Of a stretch of 43,012 nt of DNA, positions 26,458 to 35,196 are shown piece after piece. The notes under the pieces are model-generated. The model had not been told where the DNA came from and ran no database searches. It worked only from the letters and a program-made list of their open reading frames with translations. The position numbers and the translations under genes were made by a program. The number at the start of each line of letters is the position of its first letter. Position 1 is the first letter of the stretch. The stretch spans positions 1 to 43,012 of the forward strand of contig BNXD01000008.1 of NCBI GenBank assembly GCA_025999315.1, read 5' to 3'. Source of the stretch: Bacteroidia bacterium (lineage in GTDB: Bacteria > Bacteroidota > Bacteroidia > Bacteroidales > Rikenellaceae).

Positions 26458-28485
26458 TTATCTACCATCTGCCGGAATGATCCTGGCGGCAAAACCTCCG
26501 CCACGGACCATTTTGACCTTGAGTTTGAAATTGTTACCCGTCTCGTAAGGTATCAGCATCATGCGATAGTCCGTGGCGATCTTGCCGGCGTTCTTCCCGT
26601 CGCAGAACAGCTGGATGGTGTAACGGCCCTCGGGTAGCCATTTCATGTCGAGCTCCACCGTGCGTTCGCTGTTGCCAGTGATTCCCGCGACGTACCATGT
26701 CTCTCCTTTGCGGCGCGCCGTGATGGCGAAATCGCCGATGCGGCCGTCGACGGGCACCGTTTGGTCCCACGTGGTGGGGATCGGCGCGATGAAATCGAGG
26801 CACTTCTGCTCTTTGTCGTAGGCGCTCGGCGAGTCGCACAGCATGGCCAGCGGCGAGTAAAAGACCACGTACATAGCCAGTTGGCGGCAGCGCGTGCCCT
26901 GCGCCACAGGCAGCGACCCCGAGGGATAGAAACTGTTTTTGGGCACGTTGCGCATCGCCCCCGGGGTGTAGTCCATCGGCCCGGCCAGCTGGCGCAGATA
27001 GGGCAGCGTTACGTCGTAGGAGATTTGGTCGTAGCCCTCCGGTTTGGACCATTTGAAATATTCGGTGCCGCGTACTGCCTCGAAACTCAGCACATTGGGC
27101 CAGGTGCGATTGATACCGGTGGGTTTGTACATCCCGTGGAGGTCGAGCACCAGATGATATTTGGCCGCGATCTCGGCGCTGCGGTAGACGAACTCCACCA
27201 TTCCCTGGTCGTCGCGGTCCATAAAATCGACCTTGAAACCCGCCACCCCCATGGCGGAGTAGTGGCGACAGATGGCCTCAATGTCTTTGTTGAAAGAGTT
27301 GTAGCTGGCCCACAGGATGATGGATACCCCTTTCGAGCGGCCGTAGTCGATCAGTTTGGGCAGGTCGATCGCCGGGACGACATCCATCAGGTCGGCATTG
27401 TCGGGACGGCTCCACCCTTCGTCAATCACCACATACTCGAGGTGGTTGCGCGAGGCAAAATCGATGAAGTGCCTGTAGGTCGGCATGTTGACCCCTGCCA
27501 CGAAGTCAACGCCGGTCAATCCCCAGTCGTTCCACCACTCCCACGCCGCCTTGCCCGGACGTATCCACCCGGTGTCGCCGATCCGCGAGGGCGAGGCCAG
27601 ACGGTAGACCATATCGTTGTCAAGCAGTTGACTGTCGTTCTCGGCGATGGCCACGATCCTCCACGGGAAAGAGCGACGCCCGCTGACCGAGGCGATGAAA
27701 TCCTCTCGCTGGGTCACCACACGCTGAAATTTGCGTACGCCCCGACCTTCGGGCTGTTCGGCTTTGGCGCAGGGGGCAAAATCGCCGAGCAACGCCCCAG
27801 CGCCCCCGTCATAGCGCAGGAACATGCCGGGATAGCTCTCCAGGTCGCTCTCGGCGATGACCACCCTCAGGCCCGAGGGCAATTCTGCGGCCACAGGGGT
27901 GAAGATCAGTCGCCGGGGATCGAGGGCGGAGATAGCCTTGCAGGTGTAGGTATTCTCGAACGAATTGCCATATTGCTCCAAGATCGAGGGCACCCGAACG
28001 GTGTCCTTCACCATCACATAGGGACACCACGCCCGACAGTCGGCGGCCAGCGGAAAGGCGGCGTATTCGCTGCGGACCTTCAGCTCACGGGCCGTCGTCG
28101 AGAGGAATCGATAGGCCACCGCGTCATTGTAGGCGCGAAATTCGACGGCAAAACCTTCGCGGAACTCGAGCAGCAGACGGTTATGGTTGTCCTCGAGGTG
28201 TTGTTTGATGTAGGCGAAGGCGGCGAAAGTCTCCCGGACGCTTTTGGTCGACTGTTTCTGAAGGTGCGACCGCTGACCCCACACCGTCCCGTCGCCGAGG
28301 GTCATCGAGATGGGGGTCTGGACAATGACCGGCACACCCTCTCGGGCGATGCTGTAGCTCAGACGGTCGGCCCAGCTTATCGTAACAACGTTTTTGCCGT
28401 CGGGCGAGGCCAGAGTGGCGGGTTTCTGAGCAAAGGCCGCGACGACCATAAGACAGAACAACAGGATGAAAGTCGTTTTTTTCAT
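26458..28485 (-). CDS. GH97 glycoside hydrolase, alpha-galactosidase-like
   Basis: 675-residue exported GH97 enzyme with signal peptide (MKKTTFILLFCLMVVAAFAQ), N-terminal beta-sandwich (about 25-290), (beta/alpha)8 barrel (about 300-570) with WEWWNDWGL and IDEGWSRPDN, and a C-terminal beta domain. GH97 contains inverting alpha-glucosidases and retaining alpha-galactosidases. Here GFKVDFMDRDDQ supplies an aspartate (D420) in the position of the nucleophile of the retaining type, with E475 (RGTEY) as the likely acid/base, so alpha-galactosidase is favoured. It is third in the cluster, 34 bases after the TIM-barrel-like gene and 29 bases before the sulfatase. Confidence 0.92.
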   Translation of the reverse strand: MKKTTFILLFCLMVVAAFAQKPATLASPDGKNVVTISWADRLSYSIAREGVPVIVQTPISMTLGDGTVWGQRSHLQKQSTKSVRETFAAFAYIKQHLEDNHNRLLLEFREGFAVEFRAYNDAVAYRFLSTTARELKVRSEYAAFPLAADCRAWCPYVMVKDTVRVPSILEQYGNSFENTYTCKAISALDPRRLIFTPVAAELPSGLRVVIAESDLESYPGMFLRYDGGAGALLGDFAPCAKAEQPEGRGVRKFQRVVTQREDFIASVSGRRSFPWRIVAIAENDSQLLDNDMVYRLASPSRIGDTGWIRPGKAAWEWWNDWGLTGVDFVAGVNMPTYRHFIDFASRNHLEYVVIDEGWSRPDNADLMDVVPAIDLPKLIDYGRSKGVSIILWASYNSFNKDIEAICRHYSAMGVAGFKVDFMDRDDQGMVEFVYRSAEIAAKYHLVLDLHGMYKPTGINRTWPNVLSFEAVRGTEYFKWSKPEGYDQISYDVTLPYLRQLAGPMDYTPGAMRNVPKNSFYPSGSLPVAQGTRCRQLAMYVVFYSPLAMLCDSPSAYDKEQKCLDFIAPIPTTWDQTVPVDGRIGDFAITARRKGETWYVAGITGNSERTVELDMKWLPEGRYTIQLFCDGKNAGKIATDYRMMLIPYETGNNFKLKVKMVRGGGFAARIIPADGR

Positions 28486-28519
28486 TTTTTATTCGGATAT
28501 AATTTACGTAGACAAACTC

Positions 28520-29608
28520 TTAACGATTGAACACCGGATATTTTCGGATCACCGCAAGGGCATCGGCAAAGGTGTTTTCATCGGGGCCTGGGGGACGGGC
28601 CGGGTAGCTCCAGAAGATATAATTGAGGTGCAGCCTATCGCGCCCATAGAGAAAGAGGCTTTCCATCGAGTCGAAGCCTCCTTCGGAACTGTGCCCCCGA
28701 CCATAGTTGAGCCCTGTGTCATGGCTGTTTGTGTGGTACGAATCGGCCTGCATCGAGTTGCCGAGGGGCAACTGTCCCCGAAAAGTGTCGAACTTGGGGT
28801 AGACCTTCTCGACCAGATTTGCACGGTAGGGCAGTATGTCGGGCCCGGCCACCACCACCTGCAGAGGTATGAGTTTGCATATCAGCGAGTCGGGCACTGC
28901 CACGCCCCCCTCGAGCCAGTTGATGAACCACACCGTGCGGCTGCGACTCAATGCCTGCGCCGCACCGGAGAGATATTGCCCGAGGGCGGCGGCGTATTGC
29001 CCGGACGAATAGGCCACCTCTCCGCCCAGACGCGACAACTCGGGAGCGTTCATCCCCAGGCCCGATTCCTGGACGATGATCCCCTCGAAAAAAGGTTCGG
29101 CGTCGAATCTCGCTGCAATAGCCTCGACCATGGCTACGTATCGCTCGACAAACTGCGCCGTCCACCGCGCCGGGATCATCCCCGCCGCATGCTCCACCAT
29201 GATCCCGTCGAGATATGCGGGACAGACACTGCGCCCCCTGACGAACGATTTGTCGTATATCTGCGCCAGGAGCATCTTGCCGTTCGAGGCGCACACCTTC
29301 AGGTCGCGCTCGATGGACGAGAGGTCATAATGCCCTTTTGAGGGCTCCAGATCGCGCCAGTTGTAACGCCGCACCATGCCCGCCACCGCCTCCAGCGCAT
29401 AGCCCTCCACCGCCGACAGACGCACCGAGGCGTCGGCGACGCAGATATAGTGGCCGGGATGGTATTTGCCCGGCACGACCGGCCCCGGATAGCCTGCGCT
29501 CTGCGAATCGGGCGTCGGCGTTGCGGTTTTGGCGCAGGCGGGCGTGAGGGCCACTCCTGCGGCAAAGAGCTGCCACGCAAGCCGCGTTACTGTCCCTCGG
29601 CCTGTCAT
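28520..29608 (-). CDS. TIM-barrel-like glycoside hydrolase candidate, copy 2
   Basis: 362-residue exported protein, possibly a lipoprotein (ALTPAC, Cys25). It is clearly paralogous to the upstream gene. Shared landmarks are PGHYI near residue 51, RRYNWRDLEP (80-89), DKSF (119-122), SVCP, FEGIIVQES (174-182, E175 and E181), the NWLEGGVAVPDSL segment, QADSYHTN and YIFW near the end. The W-x-x-LEP-x-x-G-x-YD arrangement and the buried glutamates look like a clan GH-A (TIM-barrel) hydrolase, but I cannot place it in a numbered family. The start codon overlaps the stop codon of the upstream gene by four bases (ATGA), so the two are translationally coupled. A polysaccharide-degrading role is inferred from context. 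Confidence 0.75.
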   Translation of the reverse strand: MTGRGTVTRLAWQLFAAGVALTPACAKTATPTPDSQSAGYPGPVVPGKYHPGHYICVADASVRLSAVEGYALEAVAGMVRRYNWRDLEPSKGHYDLSSIERDLKVCASNGKMLLAQIYDKSFVRGRSVCPAYLDGIMVEHAAGMIPARWTAQFVERYVAMVEAIAARFDAEPFFEGIIVQESGLGMNAPELSRLGGEVAYSSGQYAAALGQYLSGAAQALSRSRTVWFINWLEGGVAVPDSLICKLIPLQVVVAGPDILPYRANLVEKVYPKFDTFRGQLPLGNSMQADSYHTNSHDTGLNYGRGHSSEGGFDSMESLFLYGRDRLHLNYIFWSYPARPPGPDENTFADALAVIRKYPVFNR

Positions 29609-30657
29609 TGGTTGAAGGTCGGGTATTTCTCGATCACCTCCAGAGCGTCGTCGAATGTGTTGCCTCCGTCTTTGTCCGGCCCGTCGAAGTAGACGCAGGT
29701 CCAGAAGATATAGTTGCAGTGGAGGTTGTCGCGCCCGAAGATGAACAGCTCCTCCATAGAGGTGAAGCCGCCGTCGGCGCTGTGGGAGTGAGGGCGTTTG
29801 TTGTGGGTGTCATACCGGTTGGTGTGGTACGAATCGGGCTGCATCGAGCAGCAGAGCGGCAATTGCCCGCGGTACATCTCATACTTTGGAAAGACCGACA
29901 GCGCGTGGGCCTTGCGCGCGGGCAGTATGTCGGGCCCCCCCATGACCACCTGCCAGGGGACGAACGAGCGCGGCAGCGAGTCGGGCACCGCCACGCCCCC
30001 TGCCAGAAAGTTCTGAAACCAGAAGACGCGGCTTTGGGGCATGGCCTTCTGGGCGGCGATCACGTAGTTTTCCAGAGCGGCGACATACAGCTGCGGCGTG
30101 TAGGCGAACTCGGGCGGGATATGTTTCATCATGTCGTCCGAAATGGCCAGCGAGGTCTCCTGCAGGTTGATGCCTTCAAAATTGGGGTGGCCATCGAATG
30201 CGCGCCCGATGGCTGCGGTCAGGGCGTTGAAGCTCTCCAGATAGAACCCGGTCCATCGAAAGGGGATCTTGCCCTGATAGGTGGTCATCATGATCGGATC
30301 GAGGTAGGAGGGGCAGACGCTCTTGCCGTGGGTGAACGATTTGTCGAGCAGCATCACCACCAGTTGTTTGCCGTAGAGCTTGCACTGGTCCAGATCGTTC
30401 ATAATGGGCGAGAAGTCGTACTGGTTGCGCTCCGGTTCGAGCGTGCGCCACTGGTAGCGGCGCACGATGCCTTTCACGGCGGACGATCGGGCTCCCTTGA
30501 TGCGCTCGATGGGGGTGTCGTCGTAGACGTAGATATAGTGGCCGGGGGTGTACTTTTGAGCAGTGGCGCTCTTTTGCCTGGCGGCGACGTCGGAGTGGGT
30601 GAACAGCAACGCCGAAAAAAGCGACCAAATGAACGGAAAGATAAACTTTTGAACCAT
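29605..30657 (-). CDS. TIM-barrel-like glycoside hydrolase candidate, copy 1
   Basis: 350-residue exported protein, first gene of the minus-strand carbohydrate cluster. An N-terminal hydrophobic segment is followed by TPGHYIYVYDD, RRYQWRTLEPERNQYDF (66-82), LLDKSFTHGKSVCPSYLD, FEGINLQET (160-168, E161 and E167), FWFQNFLAGGVAVPDSL, QPDSYHTN and YIFWT. These align along the whole length with the neighbouring paralogue. Catalytic glutamates are likely E167 and one in the C-terminal half, by analogy with clan GH-A enzymes; no known family is recognised with confidence. It has its own promoter, divergent from the esterase gene, and is tightly coupled to the next gene. Confidence 0.75.
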   Translation of the reverse strand: MVQKFIFPFIWSLFSALLFTHSDVAARQKSATAQKYTPGHYIYVYDDTPIERIKGARSSAVKGIVRRYQWRTLEPERNQYDFSPIMNDLDQCKLYGKQLVVMLLDKSFTHGKSVCPSYLDPIMMTTYQGKIPFRWTGFYLESFNALTAAIGRAFDGHPNFEGINLQETSLAISDDMMKHIPPEFAYTPQLYVAALENYVIAAQKAMPQSRVFWFQNFLAGGVAVPDSLPRSFVPWQVVMGGPDILPARKAHALSVFPKYEMYRGQLPLCCSMQPDSYHTNRYDTHNKRPHSHSADGGFTSMEELFIFGRDNLHCNYIFWTCVYFDGPDKDGGNTFDDALEVIEKYPTFNQ

Positions 30658-30673
30658 TTTCGCTCAATTTTTA

Positions 30674-30704
30674 CAAAGATAATTAATACATTTGTTATAA
30701 CAAA
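30674..30704 (-). promoter_or_regulatory. promoter of the minus-strand carbohydrate cluster
   Basis: On the minus strand TTTG (30704-30701), a 19-base spacer, then TATCTTTG (30681-30674) fit the Bacteroidetes consensus. It would drive the four genes from 30657 down to 24935. Confidence 0.65.
30687..30694 (+). promoter_or_regulatory. -7 box of the sialate O-acetylesterase-like gene
   Basis: TACATTTG, 23 bases before the start codon at 30718, lies inside the region spanned by the opposing promoter. The two divergent promoters therefore overlap and are likely controlled together or mutually exclusive. No -33 element is obvious. Confidence 0.5.
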
Positions 30705-30717
30705 CCTATAAACTATT

Positions 30718-32142
30718 ATGAAAAAACTGATTCTCGTGCCGGCGCTGTTGCTGGCCTTTTTGGCCGAAGGGAAGGTGCGTCTTCCGGCCCTTTTCGGCGA
30801 CAATATGGTGCTGCAGCAGCAGACCTCGGTGCGCATATGGGGCTGGGGCGACAAGGGTAAGACCATCGTCGTTACCCCTTCATGGAGCAAAACCTCTGCC
30901 AAGACCATCGTCGATCCCGACGGCCGGTGGGCCCTGCATGTCAATACCCCGGCAGCCAAGGCAGGAGCGAGCTACACCCTCACCGTCAGCGATGGCGGTC
31001 AGGCCACGACGATAGGCAATGTGCTTGTGGGCGAGGTGTGGATATGTTCGGGCCAGTCCAACATGGAGATGCGCCTTTCGGGCAACAACGGCCAGCCGGT
31101 GCGCGGGTCGATGCAGGAGGTACTCGCCAGCTCGCGCTATGGCGATCTGATCCGCACCATCGACGTGCCCAACAAGGGCAGCGACACCCCGGTAGACGAT
31201 TTCGAGGGGCGGTGGCTTGCCGCTTCGCCCTCCACCGCGGCCGGTTTCAGCGCCACGGCGTGGTTCTTTGCCCGCAACATAGTCGATGCGACGGGCATAC
31301 CGGTGGGCATTGTCAGGAGCGACTGGGGCGGCACGCGCATCGAGGCGTGGATGGACGAGGCGTCGGTGGCCAGGGTCGAAACGCCCGCCCAGGTCGAGGC
31401 GCTGCGAAAAAGCAAAGCGATGGCCAAGCTCTACAACGGCATGATCAACCCCATTGCGGGCTACGCCGCCCGGGGTTTTTTGTGGTATCAGGGCGAAGCC
31501 AACCGTAGCAACTATGGAGACTATGCCGCTCTGATGAAAGAGATGGTGGCCCTGTGGCGCAACCGCTGGGACGACAAGAGCGACAGTATGCCGTTCTACT
31601 ATGTACAGATCGCTCCGTACAGCTACGGCGTTAAAAATGATACTCGCAGCGGACTTCTCGTCGAGGCGCAGGTCAAGGCCATGAGCCTCATCCCCAACAG
31701 TGCGCTGGCCGCCACCAACGACGCAGGCGAAGAGTTCTGCATCCATCCTGCGGCCAAGGACCTGGTGGGGTTGCGTCTGGCGTTGCTGGCCCTGGTGAGG
31801 GATTACCGTGTGCTGAAGATCGACACCATGGGGCCGTTGTTCAAGGCGGTCAGCTATGACAAAAATGTGGCGAAGGTAACATTCACCAACGCCTCGACCG
31901 GGCTGTTCTGTCAGGGACGCGAGGCGCAGGGGTTCGAGATCGCGGGCGAAGACAGGGTGTTCTATCCGGCCCGCGCCGAGATCAAGGATCAGGCCGGCGC
32001 CGTGCACCTGACCAGCGACAAGGTGGCCCAGCCGGTGGCGGTGCGTTATGCCTTTCGCAACTTTATCCCCGCCGATCTGCAGAACAGCTGGGGCCTTCCG
32101 GCCTTCCCTTTCCGCACCGACGACTGGGATGATGTGAAGTAG
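30718..32142 (+). CDS. sialate O-acetylesterase-like SGNH hydrolase
   Basis: 474-residue exported esterase that probably removes O-acetyl groups from sugars. A short signal peptide precedes VRLPALFGDNMVLQQ, typical of this family. The SGNH serine is S114 in CSGQSNMEM, followed by the block with RSDWGGTRIEAWMD, FLWYQGEANR and the C-terminal histidine in FCIHPAAKDLVGLRLA. Family members usually have Asp or Asn two residues before that His; here it is Cys. The gene stands divergent to the glycosidase/sulfatase cluster. De-acetylation would plausibly expose the same glycan to those enzymes. It is closed by a terminator at 32478-32516, shared with the convergent gene. Confidence 0.88.
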   Translation: MKKLILVPALLLAFLAEGKVRLPALFGDNMVLQQQTSVRIWGWGDKGKTIVVTPSWSKTSAKTIVDPDGRWALHVNTPAAKAGASYTLTVSDGGQATTIGNVLVGEVWICSGQSNMEMRLSGNNGQPVRGSMQEVLASSRYGDLIRTIDVPNKGSDTPVDDFEGRWLAASPSTAAGFSATAWFFARNIVDATGIPVGIVRSDWGGTRIEAWMDEASVARVETPAQVEALRKSKAMAKLYNGMINPIAGYAARGFLWYQGEANRSNYGDYAALMKEMVALWRNRWDDKSDSMPFYYVQIAPYSYGVKNDTRSGLLVEAQVKAMSLIPNSALAATNDAGEEFCIHPAAKDLVGLRLALLALVRDYRVLKIDTMGPLFKAVSYDKNVAKVTFTNASTGLFCQGREAQGFEIAGEDRVFYPARAEIKDQAGAVHLTSDKVAQPVAVRYAFRNFIPADLQNSWGLPAFPFRTDDWDDVK

Positions 32143-32477
32143 ATGACGGCTTAAGCCTTATTCTTGTGAACACGCCCTGATAGTTGAAATTTGCCATGTC
32201 ATGCTGAGTGAAGCCGGACCGACGCTGCGAGCGAGGACAGAGTCGAACTTGTTCGAGCTATGCCGAGCCGCGAGGAGGAAGCCGAAGGCAACCACCTATA
32301 CCTCTCCTGTCATGCTGAGCGAAGTCGAAGCATCTCATGCAGCATTGCCGAGACCCTTCACTTCGCTTGAGGGTAACATGAAAAGAGTTTCGCTTGAGGG
32401 CGACATAACATAAAAATTGGTTAAGCAATACAGCATTTACGCGAGAGACGCTTACTGGCGTGATGCTGCAAATGAAG
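32143..32477. other. repeat-bearing intergenic region
   Basis: No gene is supported. Most of the stretch is the palindromic repeat copy at 32197-32378, followed by unremarkable sequence up to the terminator. Confidence 0.6.
32197..32378. repeat. TGTCATGCTGAG repeat, expanded copy
   Basis: Two TGTCATGCTGAG arms (32197 and about 32308), separated by a GC-rich block also seen in the composite element, and a right end CCCTTCACTTCGCTTGAGGG. It looks like one repeat inserted into or fused with another. Confidence 0.6.
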
Positions 32478-32516
32478 AGAGAGGCTCATTCACTGTGAAT
32501 GGGCCTCTCTTCTTGT
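32478..32516. terminator. terminator between convergent genes
   Basis: 16-bp stem with one G-T wobble (left AGAGAGGCTCATTCAC at 32478-32493, right 32495-32510) followed by TCTTGTTG. It separates the convergent esterase and serine palmitoyltransferase genes. Confidence 0.75.
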
Positions 32517-32539
32517 TGTGTGCGTCCGTCGCTGGCCGG

Positions 32540-33787
32540 TCAGTCCCGCATGTTGGGTATATCGCCTTTGTAGGCCCCGGTCTCGAGTTTGTTGCGGATG
32601 GCCTTGAAGCAGTCGATGGTGTAGGCCACATCTTCGAGGGTGTGCACCGCCGTGGGGATGATGCGCAGGATGATCTCGCCCTTGGGGATCACCGGGTAGA
32701 TGACCACCGAGCAGAACAGGTTGTGGTTCTCGCGCAGGTCGACGATCAGGTTGGTGGCCTCACCGATCTCGCCGTGCATGAGCACCGGAGTAACGGGCGA
32801 CTGGGTGGCGCCGATGTCGAACCCGTTGTCGCGGAAGCCTTTCTGCAGCGCGCGGGTGATCTCCCACAACTTCTGCTGCATCTCGGGGTGGGTTTTGATG
32901 AGCTCCAGACGTTTCATGGCGCCCATGACCATGGGCATGGGCAGCGATTTGGCGTAGGTCTGCGAGCGCATGTTATAGCGCAGATAATCAATAATATACT
33001 TATGGGAAGCAACGAACGCTCCGAAGCCGGCCATCGACTTGGCGAAGGTGTTGAACAGCACGTCCACCCCGTCGATCACCCCAAAGTGGTGCGCCGTTCC
33101 CTTGCCGCCGGGGCCCATCGTGCCGAAACCGTGGGCGTCGTCCACCAGCAGGCGGAAGTTGTAATCCTTCTTCATGGCCACGATCTTGTCGAGCATGCCC
33201 AGATCGCCCTTCATGCCGAAGACCCCCTCGGTGATGACCAGAATGCCCCCATGGGTCTCCTCGGCCACCTTCACCGCGTGGTCCATCTGTTTGCGGAAAC
33301 TCTCGGGATCGTTGTGGGCGAAGACAAAACGTTTGCCGGTGTGCAGCCGCAGCCCGTCGATGATGCAGGCGTGGGCCTCGGCGTCGTAGACCACCACATC
33401 GCCTCGCGAGAGGAGCGAGTCGATGATCGAGATCATGCCCTGGTAGCCGAAGTTGAGCAGGAAGGCATCCTCCTTGCCGACAAATTCGGCCAGTTGACGC
33501 TCCAGCTCCTCGTGGTAGATGGTCTGGCCGCTCATCATGCGTGCGCCCATGGGCGAAGCCATGCCGTATTTGGCCGCCGCTTCGGCATCGGCCTTGCGCA
33601 CCTCGGGGTGGTTGGCCAGCCCGAGATAGTTGTTCAGGCTCCAGTTGAGCATCTGGCGACCGCGAAACTCCATGCGCGGGCCGATCTCTCCGACCAGCTT
33701 GGGAAAAGAGAAATAGCCGTGGCTAAGTTTTTGATACTGACCGATAGGGCCACCGGCGTTCTTTTGAATTCGTTCAAAAATGTCCAT
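32540..33787 (-). CDS. spt: serine palmitoyltransferase (alpha-oxoamine synthase)
   Basis: 415-residue PLP enzyme that condenses L-serine with an acyl-CoA to give 3-ketosphinganine, the first step of bacterial sphingolipid synthesis. The N-terminus with GGPIGQYQKLSHGYFSFPKL resembles the Bacteroidetes serine palmitoyltransferase. Other landmarks are NNYLGLANHP, the DDAHG loop (D216-G220, His219) and the PLP lysine in NTFAKSMAG (K250). The paralogous 2-amino-3-ketobutyrate CoA ligase is the main alternative and is what such genes are often mislabelled as. No other sphingolipid gene adjoins it. Upstream, within five bases of the start codon, is a copy of ATCTATATAAACTCT that also occurs before the DUF3078 gene at 36970. 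Confidence 0.88.
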   Translation of the reverse strand: MDIFERIQKNAGGPIGQYQKLSHGYFSFPKLVGEIGPRMEFRGRQMLNWSLNNYLGLANHPEVRKADAEAAAKYGMASPMGARMMSGQTIYHEELERQLAEFVGKEDAFLLNFGYQGMISIIDSLLSRGDVVVYDAEAHACIIDGLRLHTGKRFVFAHNDPESFRKQMDHAVKVAEETHGGILVITEGVFGMKGDLGMLDKIVAMKKDYNFRLLVDDAHGFGTMGPGGKGTAHHFGVIDGVDVLFNTFAKSMAGFGAFVASHKYIIDYLRYNMRSQTYAKSLPMPMVMGAMKRLELIKTHPEMQQKLWEITRALQKGFRDNGFDIGATQSPVTPVLMHGEIGEATNLIVDLRENHNLFCSVVIYPVIPKGEIILRIIPTAVHTLEDVAYTIDCFKAIRNKLETGAYKGDIPNMRD

Positions 33788-33846
33788 GATTAGAGTTTAT
33801 ATAGATTAAGTCTGTTCGTTTTTTGGATTTTCGCAGCAGGGTACGG

Positions 33847-33854
33847 CAAAATTA
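33847..33854 (-). promoter_or_regulatory. possible -7 box of spt
   Basis: TAATTTTG on the minus strand, about 60 bases upstream of the start codon. No well-spaced TTTG is present, so this is a weak call. Confidence 0.3.
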
Positions 33855-34052
33855 ATATTTTTTCAGAGGTTGTTTAAATTTTAGGCGCAAATAGTATTAT
33901 GATTTATGCGAATTAACAGTTAAAAATTAGTTTCGCAAAAAGGCGCTTTGAAAATATATCACTATAATATATTTATTTTGCTTTCGGCTTCAGTGTGAGA
34001 GAGCATAAGCGATGAGGATGAAGCCAGAGTAAAACAACTCCGGGGCGAACTT

Positions 34053-34994
34053 CTAAACCTCGGCCTCGGCAAAAAGTTTCTTTCCAAGCTGGACGATGCG
34101 GTAGCGCGGGTTGGCCTCGAGGATCAGCTCTCGGAGCCGCTGCGGGTCGTCGGGCAGGTGGTAGGTGCACAGGGCCAGCCGCGGGGCGAAGCGGCGCAGC
34201 GTATCGCGCGCCCCGGCGAGCATGTTGCGCTCGTAACCTTCGATGTCGGCCTTGATGAAGTCGACCCGGGAGAGCCCCCGCTCGCGTACAAAGTCGTCGA
34301 TGGTGGTGGTTTCGACGGCGATCGTATCGCGTCCCTCGCGGGGCAGGAAACTGTTGCCCTCGCCGTTGCTCTTGGGGTCGCAGACCGAGAAGTTGACCGT
34401 TGCGTTCCGGTCGCCCAGTCCCTTGCGGACGGGGACGATGCTGCCGGGGCGGTTCTTTTCGGCGTTCATTTTGGCAGTGCGGCATAGCATGTCATAAAGC
34501 CCGGGCGTGGGCTCGAAGGCGTAGGCCGTGGCCCCGCGGGCCGAGACATAAGCTGCAAAGTCGCCGATCCACGACCCGGCGTCGATGACCGTATCGCCCG
34601 GGCGGACAACCACATCGATCCCGTCGCCCGTGTAGCCGTAGGCGCCTTCCCACCTGGCGTCCATGGCGCGCACCAGGCGCGGAGAGTAGCGATCGCCGTT
34701 GTGGCACCAGATGGCCAGCGAGTCGATAAAGACCTTGTACATCTTGTACATGGGGTCGAACGGCAGCAGAGCGCCGCGGAAGTCGTAGTATGACTCTCCG
34801 TTCTGGTCCCGGCGCACCCAGCGACGGTCGAAACGCTCCACCTTGCGGCGCATGGTCTCCCGGTCGAACCTGTCGATCCGCTCTCTGTGCACTCCGGCCA
34901 TGCGGGCTGCCTTGCCGAAGGCGACCCGCAGCATGTCCACCGGATCGGAACGCCTCACCCGCAGAGAATATAGGTATGCGCAGAGCCCGGTCAT
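34053..34994 (-). CDS. FkbM-family SAM-dependent methyltransferase
   Basis: 313-residue cytosolic protein. The SAM-binding motif is VIDAGSWIGDF (136-146), followed by AYAFEPTPGLYDML and the post-motif segment VDFIKADIEGYE (244-255), which together mark the FkbM family. The first 120 residues are an extra N-terminal region with many Arg residues. FkbM enzymes methylate hydroxyls of polyketides or surface sugars; the acceptor here is unknown and no glycan or polyketide genes adjoin it. It lies alone between spt and the repeats at 35 kb. Confidence 0.88.
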   Translation of the reverse strand: MTGLCAYLYSLRVRRSDPVDMLRVAFGKAARMAGVHRERIDRFDRETMRRKVERFDRRWVRRDQNGESYYDFRGALLPFDPMYKMYKVFIDSLAIWCHNGDRYSPRLVRAMDARWEGAYGYTGDGIDVVVRPGDTVIDAGSWIGDFAAYVSARGATAYAFEPTPGLYDMLCRTAKMNAEKNRPGSIVPVRKGLGDRNATVNFSVCDPKSNGEGNSFLPREGRDTIAVETTTIDDFVRERGLSRVDFIKADIEGYERNMLAGARDTLRRFAPRLALCTYHLPDDPQRLRELILEANPRYRIVQLGKKLFAEAEV

Positions 34995-35083
34995 AATGCT
35001 ATTAAATGCGAATTTAAGGTTGAAAACAATATTTGGTATTCAGTATTTTGCAAATAGTACGGCTTTATGCAAACAGAGTATTA

Positions 35084-35179
35084 TGTCATGCTGAGCGAAG
35101 TCGAAGCATCTCAAAATAACTGATTTAACAGTATTGCCGAGACCCTTCGACTGCGCTTACGCTTCGCTCAGGGTGACAT
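35084..35179. repeat. TGTCATGCTGAG palindromic repeat, complete copy
   Basis: A 96-bp palindromic element with TGTCATGCTGAGCGAAGTCG on the left, a short spacer with GATTTAACAGTAT and CGCTCAGGGTGACA on the right. It is the cleanest copy in the window. Confidence 0.8.
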
Positions 35180-35196
35180 ATTAAATTTCAATCCTT

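Noticed and set aside
26761..28530. Long plus-strand open frame antisense to the GH97 gene
   Set aside because: It is a shadow of the GH97 coding frame caused by high GC; the opposite strand carries the conserved catalytic motifs.
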